From assembly GCF_000238775.2 (NCBI RefSeq), contig NZ_AFEJ02000002.1, positions 496,001 through 560,000 of the forward strand: a stretch of DNA of 64,000 bases, written 5' to 3'. The notes beneath the pieces were generated by a model, which saw only the letters and a program-made list of their open reading frames with translations, was not told the DNA's origin and did no database searches. Shown here piece by piece: positions 9,602 to 18,604 of this stretch. Source of the stretch: Acaryochloris sp. CCMEE 5410. Its GTDB lineage: Bacteria > Cyanobacteriota > Cyanobacteriia > Thermosynechococcales > Thermosynechococcaceae. Made by a program: the position numbers and the translations under genes. Position 1 is the stretch's first letter; each line of letters opens with the position of its first letter.

Positions 9602-10954
9602 ATGCAAACATTTCTGCTGATTTGGTTAGGACAAGTCGTTTCCCTGCTAGGGACAAAACTGACAGAGTTTGCCCTTGGAGTATGGGTTTATCAACAAAAT
9701 CAGTCGATTAGCCAGCTGGCGCTGGTGATTTTGTTTACCTACTTGCCCAATACGCTAATCTCACCCATTGCTGGGTCCCTCGTGGACCGATGGGACCGTC
9801 GCTGGGCAATGATTCTCAGTGATGCAGCCGCAGGTATTGGCACGCTGATTATTGGTGCCTTAGTCCTCACAAATCAGCTGGAGATTTGGCATATCTACCT
9901 GGCCGTGGGTGTTAACTCTATTTTTAATGCCTTCCAAGTGCCTGCCTATACGGCCGCCATTTCGCAGCTAACTCCGGCTAGCCAATATAGCCGTATGAAC
10001 GGTATGGTCCAGATTTCTCGTGGTATCGCTCGGGTGATCTCACCTGCGATCGCAGGTTTCCTGATCGGCATTGTGGGTATTGGCGGCATCTTAATCATCG
10101 ACTTCAGTACCTTTTTGATCGCCCTCTCAACCCTGTTAATTGCCCGCTTCCCCAAAATCGTTCGCACCCGGCCGACCAAACCGCCCCAAATCCGGCGGCT
10201 CCTTCAAGAGATGCAGTTTGCCTGGCGATATATCACCAAACGCCCTGGTTTATCTCGATTACTGCTCTTTATGTCCACTAACTTCTTTTCCGTAGGCATT
10301 TTAGAAGTTGTGTTTTGGCCATTGATTTTGGATTTTGGTTCTCGGGAAGAGCTTGGCTATGTGCTCTCCATCGGGGGCAGTGGGTTACTACTGGGCAGTA
10401 TTGTTATGACCGCTTGGGGTGGCCCTAAACGCCGGGTCTACGGTTTGCTCTACTTCATCCCCTTACAGGCTGGAATCATGTTGATGGCAGCACTCCAAAC
10501 CTCCATTCTTCTGGCGGCCATGGGACTGTTTGTCTACTTATTCGCTCAACCCATTATTGTCAGTTGCAACCAGGCCATTTGGCAGAGTAAAGTCCCCCAG
10601 CATTACCAGGGGCGAGTATTTGCACTGCAACAAATGATTGAAAAGTCTCTGGCAATTTTTGCCTATATTGTCGTGGGGCCTTTAGTCGAGAACTTCCTAG
10701 AACCCCTGATGGCGGGTGGCCCGTTTGCTGAAACGGTAGGTCCCTACATTGGCGGAATTGGGGAAGGTAGAGGGATTGCCCTGATGGTGCTGATGATGGG
10801 AATCGGGAACCTGGTAGCCACTGCTATGGCGTTTAGAAGTCGTCGCTTACGCCGCTTGGATGTAGAGATTCCAACCGTTAAAACCCTAGATCGCCCCACC
10901 TCCAAATCGGACATCCGTGACGCTTATAGTTTTGAGGAGGTAACCTCTCCATGA
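9602..10954 (+). CDS. Major facilitator superfamily exporter
   Basis: A 450-residue polytopic inner-membrane protein with about 12 hydrophobic segments. The loop between helices 2 and 3 carries the MFS motif A as GSLVDRWDRRWAM. The overall pattern is that of the MFS_3/enterobactin-exporter type of drug or siderophore exporters. Substrate is unknown. The ATG at 9602 has AAGGAG at ideal spacing. The gene overlaps the downstream glycosyltransferase by 4 bases (ATGA), so the two are translationally coupled. Coupling to a GT4 enzyme suggests a flippase/exporter role in glycolipid or polysaccharide handling, which is inference. Confidence 0.85.
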   Translation: MQTFLLIWLGQVVSLLGTKLTEFALGVWVYQQNQSISQLALVILFTYLPNTLISPIAGSLVDRWDRRWAMILSDAAAGIGTLIIGALVLTNQLEIWHIYLAVGVNSIFNAFQVPAYTAAISQLTPASQYSRMNGMVQISRGIARVISPAIAGFLIGIVGIGGILIIDFSTFLIALSTLLIARFPKIVRTRPTKPPQIRRLLQEMQFAWRYITKRPGLSRLLLFMSTNFFSVGILEVVFWPLILDFGSREELGYVLSIGGSGLLLGSIVMTAWGGPKRRVYGLLYFIPLQAGIMLMAALQTSILLAAMGLFVYLFAQPIIVSCNQAIWQSKVPQHYQGRVFALQQMIEKSLAIFAYIVVGPLVENFLEPLMAGGPFAETVGPYIGGIGEGRGIALMVLMMGIGNLVATAMAFRSRRLRRLDVEIPTVKTLDRPTSKSDIRDAYSFEEVTSP

Positions 10955-12225
10955 AGATTGCCATTATTACCTCTGGTTTTCTGCCTGTTGTCGATGGCGT
11001 TACCGTCGCTGACTTCAATCGGATGAAAAAGCTGAGCCAGTGGGGACATCAAGTTCGAGTCTTTTGTCCTGACTACAGTTCATTAGCGAGCGTCTATCCG
11101 AACTGGCAGGATTACACGGGCGAAATTCTCCCTAACATTGAGGTCGTCAACCTCCCCAGTGATGCTTTTATGGGGCTGGATTTTGAGCGCAATGTTAGTT
11201 GGCGAGCCCGCCCCTATTTGATGCAATCTTTAGAGGAATTCCAGCCAGATATCCTGCATGTAGATGAGCCAGAACGACTGTCTGTAGGGCTTTTGCAAAC
11301 CCCCGGCATCAATTATGCTAAGCAAGCTGGCATCCCCTGTGTTTGCTTTTACCGCACGAATTTTATTGAGTATGCAGAGGACTATTTCGACTGGCCTGCC
11401 GCTGCCATTTCCGGCCTCCAGAATGTATTTAAGCTACTGCTGCGACGGGTGTATAACGCTTACGATCAGACCTTTACCACCAGTCCAATTACACAAGAGA
11501 AAATTATCAAGCTGGGGATTAAAAACAGCCGGTATGCAGGGTTAGTAGGCTTTGATACCGATCAGTTTAGTCCCAACCTGCGACAGCCGAACTACTTTGC
11601 CCAGAATTACGATCTACCGGAGGTGGATCAGCAAGTCAAACTGGTGTTTGTTGGACGGCTTACCCCGGATAAAGGCTGGGGATTTACCTTCAAAGCAATG
11701 CGAGAATTTTTACCCCGCATTGATCGCGATAAGGTGGCGCTGATTGTGGCGGGCGATGGCTCGATGCGGGAAGAAATTGCGGAAGAATTAGGGGCTTTAA
11801 CCCCCCATGTTCATCTGTTGGGTCGTGTCGATCCAACGCAAATTCCTGTGCTACTGGCCAATAGCGATATTCATATCACCACTTCAGAAAAAGAAGCCCG
11901 AGGTCTAACCATCCTAGAAGCCTTTGCTTCAGGGATTCCAGTCGTCGCTCCCCGAGCAGGTGGGGTCGTTGAAAACATTGAGCATGGTTGCAACGGCTAT
12001 CTGTATGAGCCCCAATCGGTCCATGACTTTGCCAGCAAGCTTCAAGCCCTAATCGAAAGCCCGACGCTGCGACGAGGGATGGGAGATTATGCGCCATCCA
12101 GCATTGAAAACTACAGTTGGGACCGAGCATTTCAGACCCTGGTGGAGCTATGGGAAGAGGCAATCAGCAAAAATCAGGCTTCAACAACTAAACACACTTT
12201 AGTGGGGACCACATCTGGCCGATAA
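10951..12225 (+). CDS. Glycosyltransferase family 4 (GT-B fold)
   Basis: A 424-residue retaining glycosyltransferase. The N-terminal domain begins MKIAIITSGFLPVVDGVT, with the G-V-T donor/acceptor loop common in mannosyl- and sulfoquinovosyl-type transferases. The C-terminal domain carries LVFVGRLTPDKGW, VHLLGRVDPTQIPVLLANSD and the E-x7-E signature in KEARGLTILEAFASGIPVVA. The closest recalled types are SqdX-like or alpha-mannosyltransferases; the acceptor cannot be deduced. It overlaps the MFS gene by 4 bases, and a hexapeptide acetyltransferase follows 48 bases later, consistent with surface glycan or glycolipid synthesis. Confidence 0.88.
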   Translation: MKIAIITSGFLPVVDGVTVADFNRMKKLSQWGHQVRVFCPDYSSLASVYPNWQDYTGEILPNIEVVNLPSDAFMGLDFERNVSWRARPYLMQSLEEFQPDILHVDEPERLSVGLLQTPGINYAKQAGIPCVCFYRTNFIEYAEDYFDWPAAAISGLQNVFKLLLRRVYNAYDQTFTTSPITQEKIIKLGIKNSRYAGLVGFDTDQFSPNLRQPNYFAQNYDLPEVDQQVKLVFVGRLTPDKGWGFTFKAMREFLPRIDRDKVALIVAGDGSMREEIAEELGALTPHVHLLGRVDPTQIPVLLANSDIHITTSEKEARGLTILEAFASGIPVVAPRAGGVVENIEHGCNGYLYEPQSVHDFASKLQALIESPTLRRGMGDYAPSSIENYSWDRAFQTLVELWEEAISKNQASTTKHTLVGTTSGR

Positions 12226-12273
12226 TTTTCCCAGATATCCCCCTACTCGATAGGGCTCAGTCTGTCATTTCAA

Positions 12274-12828
12274 ATGCTAAGTGAAAAACAGAAAATGCTC
12301 GCAGGGGCAGATTACCTCGCTTCTGATGCGGAATTAACGAGGGATCGGACGCTAGCTCATACAAAATGCCATGAGTTCAACGCAACCCCTGGATACAGTC
12401 CCGAGAAGCTGGAAATTCTAGCGCAATCCTTTGGCTCATACGGGACGGATTGCTATATTGAGCCACCCTTTTTCTTTGATTATGGCTATAACCTCTTCCT
12501 GGGGCAGAATGTCTATCTGAATTTCAACTGCGTCATTCTCGATTGTTCGTTGGTGACCATCGGTGATTTTGTAAAATTTGGCCCCAATGTTCAGGTGTAC
12601 ACAGCTGGACATTCTTTGGATAATGCCAAACGATTGCAAGGGTTCGAGTTTGCAAAGCCAATCACCATCGGCTCCAATGTTTGGGTTGGAGGGGGCTCAA
12701 TTATTTTGCCTGGGGTTGATATTGGCGAAAATGCTGTGATCGGTGCTGGCAGTTTGGTATCCAAAAGTATTCCTGCAAATGTGGTGGCAGCCGGGAACCC
12801 TTGTAGAGTTGTTCGGAACAATACTTAA
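12274..12828 (+). CDS. Sugar O-acetyltransferase (maltose/galactoside acetyltransferase family)
   Basis: A 184-residue left-handed beta-helix acetyltransferase of the Maa/LacA/NodL type. The N-terminal cap starts KQKMLAGADYLASDAEL, as in maltose acetyltransferases. The helix contains PFFFDYGYNLFLGQNVYLNFNC, then the catalytic-type histidine in VYTAGH, and hexapeptide turns such as WVGGGSIILPGV and AVIGAGSLVSK ending AGNPCRVVR. Length fits the family. It probably belongs functionally to the upstream MFS-GT4 pair. An ISAs1-type element sits ~115 bases downstream. Confidence 0.88.
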   Translation: MLSEKQKMLAGADYLASDAELTRDRTLAHTKCHEFNATPGYSPEKLEILAQSFGSYGTDCYIEPPFFFDYGYNLFLGQNVYLNFNCVILDCSLVTIGDFVKFGPNVQVYTAGHSLDNAKRLQGFEFAKPITIGSNVWVGGGSIILPGVDIGENAVIGAGSLVSKSIPANVVAAGNPCRVVRNNT

Positions 12829-12943
12829 ATAGATTGGGCCAAACCGACAAAGCTCAGTTCCCTCAATGAAACGACTTTGATCATATTGATGAGTTTTTCC
12901 TTATCCCTCAGCATGACTTCATACTCCTGATACCCCGCTACAC

Positions 12944-14109
12944 GCAGGGTTGTTTTACGTTACTCCTAGAAAAAATAGGATGGTTCTACTGACCAACAGT
13001 AGAGAGACCGATGAGCCATCTAATCGATACTTTGAAGCAAGTCCCGGATTTCCGCAGTGCCCATGGCCGTATTCATCCGTTATGGCTGCTGTTGCTATTG
13101 ATGGTGATGGGCATGCTTGCTGGATATCAAGGGTACCGTCCGTTAGAAACCTTTGTGAGCGATTATCGCCAGCCTTTAAGTGAGCTATTGGGGCTTGAGA
13201 GCCTCGAAGTTCCGTCTCACTGTACCTTTCGTCGAGTGATGAAGGGGCTTGACTTCCAAGCGTTGAGCCACCAATTTGAAGCATGGATGCTCTCGAAAGC
13301 CCAGACTCACTCTCCGATAATTATGCAGCCTCCATTGATGGCAAACGGATTCGTCAGGGGCTGACAGATGCCAAGGGGAAGCAGCGTTTTGTAGGGTTGG
13401 TGAGTTTATTTGCGGTGGAAGCAGGCATCACCCTCAAGCTCGAAGCCCTCACTCAGGAGGATAATAGCGAAATCAAAGTCGTCCAGGCACTATTGGAAAC
13501 CCTTCAACTCGATGGCTTGCTGATTACCATGGATGCCTTACACGCCCAAAAAAACACTTGAGAAGATTGTGGCCTCGGGTAATGACTATCTCGTGGCGGT
13601 CAAATCCAACCAGGGAAGACTTTACGACCACCTCCAGACTTACTTTGAGTGTCTTAAACCCATGGCTGAGCACATCCACTCCGCCCAAAGTAGAGGACGA
13701 GATGAACATCGGTGTATACAGGTTTATGAGCCTGTCGGCATAGCCCTACAAGAATGGACAGCAATTCGCTCTGTACTTTGTGTCCAACGATGGGGTACTC
13801 GCAAAGGAAAGGAGTATCACAATACGGCCTATTACATCAGTTCAGCTGCCACCTCACCCCAGCATTGGCAATCTCTGGTCCGAGAACATTGGGGCATTGA
13901 AAATCGGTTGCATTGGCCGAAGGATGTTGTTTTGGCGAAGATGATTATCGACTCGAAGATGAACAAGCACTGCTCAATTGGTCAGTGCTTAGAACTATTG
14001 GGATTAATATCCTGCGGCTAAACGACTATCAATCCCTCAAAACCGCGATGACTAAGCTGGCTAATCGGGTCGATATTATTTTTTCGCTGCTAACTTAAAA
14101 CAGCCCTGC
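12944..14109 (+). mobile_element. ISAs1-family insertion sequence with intact ends and 8-bp target duplication
   Basis: Ends were read directly. The left end GCAGGGTTGTTTTACGTTA (12944-12962) and the reverse complement of the right end (14091-14109) agree at 17 of 19 positions. The octamer CGCTACAC occurs immediately outside both ends (12936-12943 and 14110-14117), a perfect target duplication of the size expected for ISAs1. The element is 1166 bp. The inner gene is frameshifted. The target was non-coding or a gene too short to recognise. Confidence 0.9.
13011..14098 (+). pseudogene. ISAs1-family transposase, disrupted by about three frameshifts
   Basis: The N-terminus (LIDTLKQVPDFRSAHGRIHP, then PLWLLLLLMVMGMLAGYQGYR) is the ISAs1/H-repeat helix-turn-helix region. 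ASIDGKRIRQG holds the first DDE aspartate, and WGIENRLHW is the C-terminal glutamate signature. The coding frame shifts near 13290-13360, 13530-13560 and ~13915, so about 360 residues are split over two alternating frames. After the last shift, the FGEDDYRLEDEQALLNWSVL block matches the usual end of the family. The protein could not be made without several recoding events. Confidence 0.85.
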
Positions 14110-14120
14110 CGCTACACGTC

Positions 14121-14912
14121 ATGAATTGGATTAACGAGCTTGACAAACATAGCGATAACGCCATAATCAAGGCGTTGGTTGGGCACTTAAAGCAAGAAAG
14201 ATATCCTACTGCCATCATCAAATGGTCAACTCAAAATAAGTTGGGGGTCGAATTCAAATTCGAAAGTGTAGAGCCGCATTTCTTGAATATTTTGCCAGAT
14301 GCATTGGAATCGTCTTGGCAGGAAGCACAACCTATCACTGCAAAATATATACAACTTGTGGATCTGGTGTACGTCGATGATGCCAGCCTACCCTTCAACC
14401 CAGATTATGGTGTTCCATTTGATCCCAATGAAGGTATTTGGTTTAGTTTTGGTCGGGTGTACTCTAACCCAGAACAGCAAAGAGACTCATTTGAAAGCAC
14501 AATTTCCTATCAATTGCCCACAGACTTTGTTGAAATGATAGGACGAACTTGTGAAGGTGGATTTAGCGATTATTACCAGGTTTATCGTGAAAATGATCGG
14601 GCAGTAATGTGGGTTCACCTATTGTTGATGAAAATTGCCGATGAGCATGATCATCTTGAGCATGATGTATTAAGACTGCTTCAGGAAAAGCCTAATCTGT
14701 TCGGAAACATTGGGAACTTAGAGTTTTTTCCCTTTGGTGAAGCATGGATTGTCAACAATTCGACTGATGAAGTAGAAGGTGGCTACCTTGTATTTGATAT
14801 TGGACGAAATAATGCAGTGGTGTGTTTTTCAGAATCAGGTGAATTGCACATCGATATTGCTGATTCATTCCGCCAGATGATGCTGAGTTCTCTTTGTCTA
14901 TTTCTGGGATAG
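14121..14912 (+). CDS. Hypothetical protein, 263 aa, possibly SUKH/SMI1-like
   Basis: No firm family. The protein is acidic, has no membrane segment, and mixes short strands with helices. The C-terminal part (GNIGNLEFFPFGEAWIVNNS, then YLVFDIGRNNAVVCFSES, ending IADSFRQMM) loosely follows the SMI1/KNR4 (SUKH) pattern of a G-rich turn, a W/F-bearing strand and an A-D-S-F-x-x-M/L helix. SUKH proteins often act as immunity proteins to secreted toxins. The ATG lies only 4 bases after the ISAs1 target duplication, so its original promoter is displaced. The N-terminus may have been trimmed by the insertion. Confidence 0.5.
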   Translation: MNWINELDKHSDNAIIKALVGHLKQERYPTAIIKWSTQNKLGVEFKFESVEPHFLNILPDALESSWQEAQPITAKYIQLVDLVYVDDASLPFNPDYGVPFDPNEGIWFSFGRVYSNPEQQRDSFESTISYQLPTDFVEMIGRTCEGGFSDYYQVYRENDRAVMWVHLLLMKIADEHDHLEHDVLRLLQEKPNLFGNIGNLEFFPFGEAWIVNNSTDEVEGGYLVFDIGRNNAVVCFSESGELHIDIADSFRQMMLSSLCLFLG

Positions 14913-15000
14913 TTATGCCAAAAAAGAAGTAACCCATAATCGGTTAAGCTCTTTTTCTCAGTACCTTTGTTATGTCTTTGGAAACCCTTGATTTCGCTAG

Positions 15001-15597
15001 TCAGCCATCATTACTCCCGTTCGAGTTAAGCAGCAAGCTGAGTGCACGGCGGATATAGTCCGTCCAAGCTTCTTCCGGTGGAAAGATTAATGCATAGAGC
15101 ATAATGCCGCTCATCGTGTCGAACACTAAACCTGCATCCACATCACTTGCAACTTCCTGTCTTACTTTTGCCCGTTCAATAACGCTGGCGAAAGCTTGTT
15201 TTCGAGGTAGAAGATATTTTTCCCAGTAAACTTGCGCAAACTTCGCATTACTAGAGGCGCTGCTAATGATCATGGCAACGGCTTGCTTCCCGAGTGGGGT
15301 CAGCGTTATTTGTGCTGCATTTTCGATTAAGGCATCCATATCCCCCCAAAGATTCCCTGTATCGGGAACGCAAATCTCTTCCCGCACACTCTCGATGGCA
15401 TCAGCAACGAGTTTGTCCTTATTGGCATATCGCCGATAAATGGTTGTCTTGCCTATTCCTGCGCGTGTTGCGATCGCATCCATACTCATCTTCTCAAACC
15501 CTATTTCGGCCAGTAGTTCCAGCGTGGCTTTCAACATGGCCTGGTGAGACGACGCACTGCGAGGTCTCCCCGGTGACTTTTTATAGGCATCTTTCAT
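15001..15597 (-). CDS. TetR/AcrR-family transcriptional regulator
   Basis: A 198-residue repressor. The N-terminal helix-turn-helix spans roughly residues 20-65 (ATLELLAEIGFEKMSMDAIA followed by ARAGIGKTTIYRRYANKD). A helical ligand-binding domain follows, ending in a RRALSLLL helix. A short Lys/Arg-rich tail (KKSPGRPRS) precedes the DNA-binding domain. It is divergent from the Coq4-like gene, and a perfect 11-bp inverted repeat lies between the two starts, so it very probably represses both itself and that neighbour. The ligand is unknown. Confidence 0.92.
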   Translation of the reverse strand: MKDAYKKSPGRPRSASSHQAMLKATLELLAEIGFEKMSMDAIATRAGIGKTTIYRRYANKDKLVADAIESVREEICVPDTGNLWGDMDALIENAAQITLTPLGKQAVAMIISSASSNAKFAQVYWEKYLLPRKQAFASVIERAKVRQEVASDVDAGLVFDTMSGIMLYALIFPPEEAWTDYIRRALSLLLNSNGSNDG

Positions 15598-15610
15598 AGA
15601 TGCTATTATG

Positions 15611-15638
15611 AATTACGATACAACTACGTATCGTAATT
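15611..15638. promoter_or_regulatory. Palindromic operator between tetR-type gene and Coq4-like gene
   Basis: AATTACGATAC at 15611-15621 is repeated exactly, inverted, at 15628-15638, with a 6-base spacer. It ends 2 bases before the ATG of the Coq4-like gene and begins 13 bases after the regulator's start. A site of this size and placement is typical for TetR-dimer binding. Binding itself is inferred. Confidence 0.8.
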
Positions 15639-15640
15639 AA

Positions 15641-16129
15641 ATGAGTCAACAACCCCTATATATGGATAAAAAAAGTACTCAAACCCTGAGAGAAGGGCTA
15701 ATTGAGTACTATGCATGCAATCCGCATGTCACAAATCCAGGGACTCAACCCACTCACTTTGGCAAGATTTTACGGGCACATGATGTGGGTCATGTGATTT
15801 ATGGCTGCGATACAGGTATGCACGATGAGCTAAAAATTCTGCCGTTGTTTTGGTGGACGAGTGAATGTACATTTCAGACGTATCTGAAAATGAAAAACTC
15901 CCCTGCAGTTGATGTGATGTACGACGATATGATTCGAGAGAAGGGGGCGCTTTGGCTATATGGAGCGGTTTTGAGCGTACTACCTGCAGTATTGATTGAT
16001 CTAATTCCCATTTGGATTAGAACTCGTAACCGTCAGAAGCTGCTGCCATTTCTGGATTTCGAGCCGTTGCTTGAGCGATCGCTATTAGATATCCGCCAGG
16101 AATTTGATTTGATATCTTTGTTGCCGTAA
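15641..16129 (+). CDS. Coq4-like protein with HDxxH-x11-E motif
   Basis: A 162-residue protein matching the Coq4 pattern. His47-Asp48-x2-His51, followed after exactly 11 residues by Glu63 (AHDVGHVIYGCDTGMHDE), is the zinc-type HDxxH-x11-E motif of Coq4. In respiratory organisms Coq4 acts in ubiquinone synthesis (ring decarboxylation/hydroxylation scaffold). Helical segments follow, with a hydrophobic AVLSVLPAVLIDLIPIW stretch near residue 115 that may lie at the membrane. The protein is shorter than mitochondrial Coq4. It starts 2 bases after a palindromic operator and is probably controlled by the divergent TetR gene. The substrate in a plastoquinone-using organism is unknown. Confidence 0.7.
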   Translation: MSQQPLYMDKKSTQTLREGLIEYYACNPHVTNPGTQPTHFGKILRAHDVGHVIYGCDTGMHDELKILPLFWWTSECTFQTYLKMKNSPAVDVMYDDMIREKGALWLYGAVLSVLPAVLIDLIPIWIRTRNRQKLLPFLDFEPLLERSLLDIRQEFDLISLLP

Positions 16130-16240
16130 GGAAAGCGAACCTGTCACCTTACACAATCTAAAAGTAGGTAAGGCATTTGTTAGGTGTCAATTATCTTGGC
16201 TATTTTGAGACAATCAGTCTACTTTCAACTGTTTTGTTGC

Positions 16241-17726
16241 AGGGCGTAAGCACAGAATCGGGGATGTATGGCTCAAAGAAAAACGGGTCAAGGACAATAG
16301 ATCCTGTACCCGAATCAAAAACTTGTCATGAGCCTAACATCGCAATTGCCAGCCGTACTAGCCCATCACGAATTTCTAGAACAGGTCGAAGCACTCAAAG
16401 AATCACCCAGCCTGAGTCAGATGGTTTATATCGTTCTGCAAATGGGTTTGTTTTTGGCTCGATGGCTTCTGGAGGATGAACTCTCACGGCGAGCAAAAAC
16501 AGTATTTGAATGGCCTAGGTGTAGCACCTGCGGAACCCGCTTGCACTCGAAGGGATGGGAATCTCGTCAGATGCAGACACTGGTGGGAAATATTTACTGA
16601 AAGCGACGGGTGGGTCGTTGTCCAAAAGGGTGTCCAGGTAGTCTATCAGCTCCTCTGGATCAATCCATTGGGATTACCTCTTACCAGCACAGCAGTAAAG
16701 AACTGGTGCGTCTAGGCTGCTTGTTAAGTCTATTTATGCCCTATGAACTGGCCAGTTGGATGCTGAGTCAGTGGAGTGGTTTATCCGTCAGTTCATCAAG
16801 CTTGTGGAATTGGGTGCAAGTCATGGGCAACAAAGCTTATCAGGAGCTAGAGGCTCAACTCAAGCTCAAGCATCAGGTGAACAGGCTCCTAGTGAAGCGA
16901 TTTCAGAGGTGTTGTCTGCTCTGCCTTTGGCCATTGCTGCTGACGGTGTGATGGTGCCCTTTCGCCCCACTCCAAAAACCCCCAAGGGAAAAATCCAGTG
17001 GCGAGAAGTTAAAGTCGCTATCTTAGCCCGCCTGGGAACACGGCTCACCCGAGCTAAAAAGAGTGTCCCCCAACTACTGCGTCGAAGACTGGTAGCAGTA
17101 TTGGGCGATATCGACCAGTTCATCCCTTACTGCAACTCGAAGCCCGCAAACAAGACTTTGAATCGGCCCCAAGCGTCATCTGGTTGAGTGATGGGGGGCG
17201 AGGCTTCTGGCGAGTCTACCGCACCTTGTTCTCTCACTGTGCTGTGGCAGTTCTCGATTTTTTTCATGCAGCAGGCCATCTTGCACGAGCAACAAAAGTG
17301 ATGTTTGGGGATGTTCGCTCTGCTCAAGCCCAAGCCTGGTTCCGGCGCTGGCGACACCAATTGCGACATGGGCAACACCTATTAGTATTGCGGTCCTTGA
17401 CGATGTTGATTCACTCACAATTGTTTACGGGCAAATCTTTTACGACGTTGCTCCAGGTACAGGCTTATTTCCAGCGCCATCTGCGACACATCCAATATCG
17501 CCACTTTGAACAACTACAGATACCGCTGGGGTCAGGAATGGTCGAAAGTGCTTGTAAGTGGCTGATTCAACAGCGCTTTAAGGGGGTTGGTATGCGCTGG
17601 AGTGAGGATGGTTTCAATCATCTACTCATGCTGCGGCTTGCCTGGGTCAATCAACGGTTTGACTCCCTATTCCCAGGGGTAACCATTCCGAAGTCTAAGG
17701 CATCCCCGATCCATTAGCTACGCCCT
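16241..17726 (+). mobile_element. ISKra4-like insertion sequence with 7-bp target duplication
   Basis: The left end AGGGCGTA...ATCGGGGATG (16241-16266) pairs with the inverted right end (17701-17726): the outer 8 and inner 10 bases are identical around 8 mostly different bases. TTGTTGC flanks both sides directly (16234-16240 and 17727-17733). Length is 1486 bp. The insertion lies in the non-coding stretch after the Coq4-like gene. The transposase inside is broken. Confidence 0.8.
16328..17717 (+). pseudogene. ISKra4-family transposase, one nonsense codon and two frameshifts
   Basis: About 460 codons of an ISKra4-type transposase. Recognisable parts are an N-terminal zinc-ribbon-like RCSTCGTRLHSKGW, a central AIAADGVMVPFR (first acidic residue), SVIWLSDGGRGFWR and VLDFFHAAGHL. 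The C-terminal signature is PLGSGMVESACKWLIQQRFK followed by GVGMRWSEDG. A TGA at 16598-16600 interrupts GNIY(W)KRRVGRC, apparently a Trp codon. The frame then shifts near 16870 and again near 17115-17130 (inside the IDQFHPLL region). It cannot be expressed as one protein. Confidence 0.82.
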
Positions 17727-17901
17727 TTGTTGCATTGTTAGGATTGTCAATTTCTACGAAATAGGAACTCTGTGAGAAGGTAAATTTATTGGTCTCACAA
17801 CCTAATAGTTATTTAGCCTAATTGATAAGGTATTCTTCGATGAGGATTTATTTTTATTTTATGATAATGATATTAAAAGATAGAACATCTAACGTGCTGC
17901 T

Positions 17902-18516
17902 ATGGCATTTTTAATGCGAGAGGTCCAAAATCAAAATACTCTGTCATCCCGATTAACAAAGCTTGGTGGATTACCAATCACGAACTCTGGCACTGAATGG
18001 AAGCGTTGTTCATCGTGCAATAATTGGATGCATTTTATTGGGCAGATAGACTTAGAAGAAACGAAAATACCTGTAGTTGAAGAACGCCACCAAATCCTTT
18101 TATTTTTTATTTGCACTAATTACCCTCTATACGCAGGATCCTGTAATGAGTGGGATCCAGACTTTGGTGGAAATGCTGCAATTTTAGTACCCAAAACTAA
18201 CTTATTGGAGCTTAATGCTCCATGTAACGATGAAGAGTTTTTATTAGATGAGACAAGTGTTCTTTTAGAGGGATGTGACGATTCATCAGAGTACTACTGC
18301 AACGCTTACAATAAATCGGATGATTTATGCGGGAAAATTGGTGGTGAACCTTGCTGGATACAGTACGACACGACTCCTGTATGCAGTTGTGGGGCTAGAA
18401 TGACGTTTATTGCGCAGATAGAACATACGGGTGACTTTGAATTCTATGAGTGTGGTTATGTATTCGTATGTCCTGTTTGTCAGGATCAAGCTAAGTTCTT
18501 ATATCAGACCGACTGA
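17902..18516 (+). CDS. YwqG-like (DUF1963) protein with CxxC motifs
   Basis: A 204-residue soluble protein. It shows the DUF1963/YwqG layout: LGGLPITNSGTEWKRCSSCN with a GG-x-P turn, a CxxC pair at residues ~37-40, then MHFIGQIDL. A second copy of this theme appears as VCSCGARMTFIAQIE, and a final CPVC pair follows. The paired cysteines could bind zinc. The function of the family is unknown, though members occur near toxin/immunity loci. It sits isolated between two transposon remnants and is AT-richer than neighbouring core genes, which suggests acquired DNA. Two in-frame ATGs lie close together at the start; the first is used here. Confidence 0.65.
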   Translation: MAFLMREVQNQNTLSSRLTKLGGLPITNSGTEWKRCSSCNNWMHFIGQIDLEETKIPVVEERHQILLFFICTNYPLYAGSCNEWDPDFGGNAAILVPKTNLLELNAPCNDEEFLLDETSVLLEGCDDSSEYYCNAYNKSDDLCGKIGGEPCWIQYDTTPVCSCGARMTFIAQIEHTGDFEFYECGYVFVCPVCQDQAKFLYQTD

Positions 18517-18604
18517 AAATGGCATTAGAAGGTTATCCCTTCCAGCCCAGTAACAAGCATTGCTCCAATCTTCAATCATGAAGAATCAAAATTGCTGCCA
18601 TCTT

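Noticed and set aside
12829-12943. A 35-codon minus-strand frame ending at the acetyltransferase stop and open up to the ISAs1 edge
   Set aside because: It does not continue on the other side of the element, where an in-frame stop lies just beyond the target duplication. A frame this short is expected by chance.
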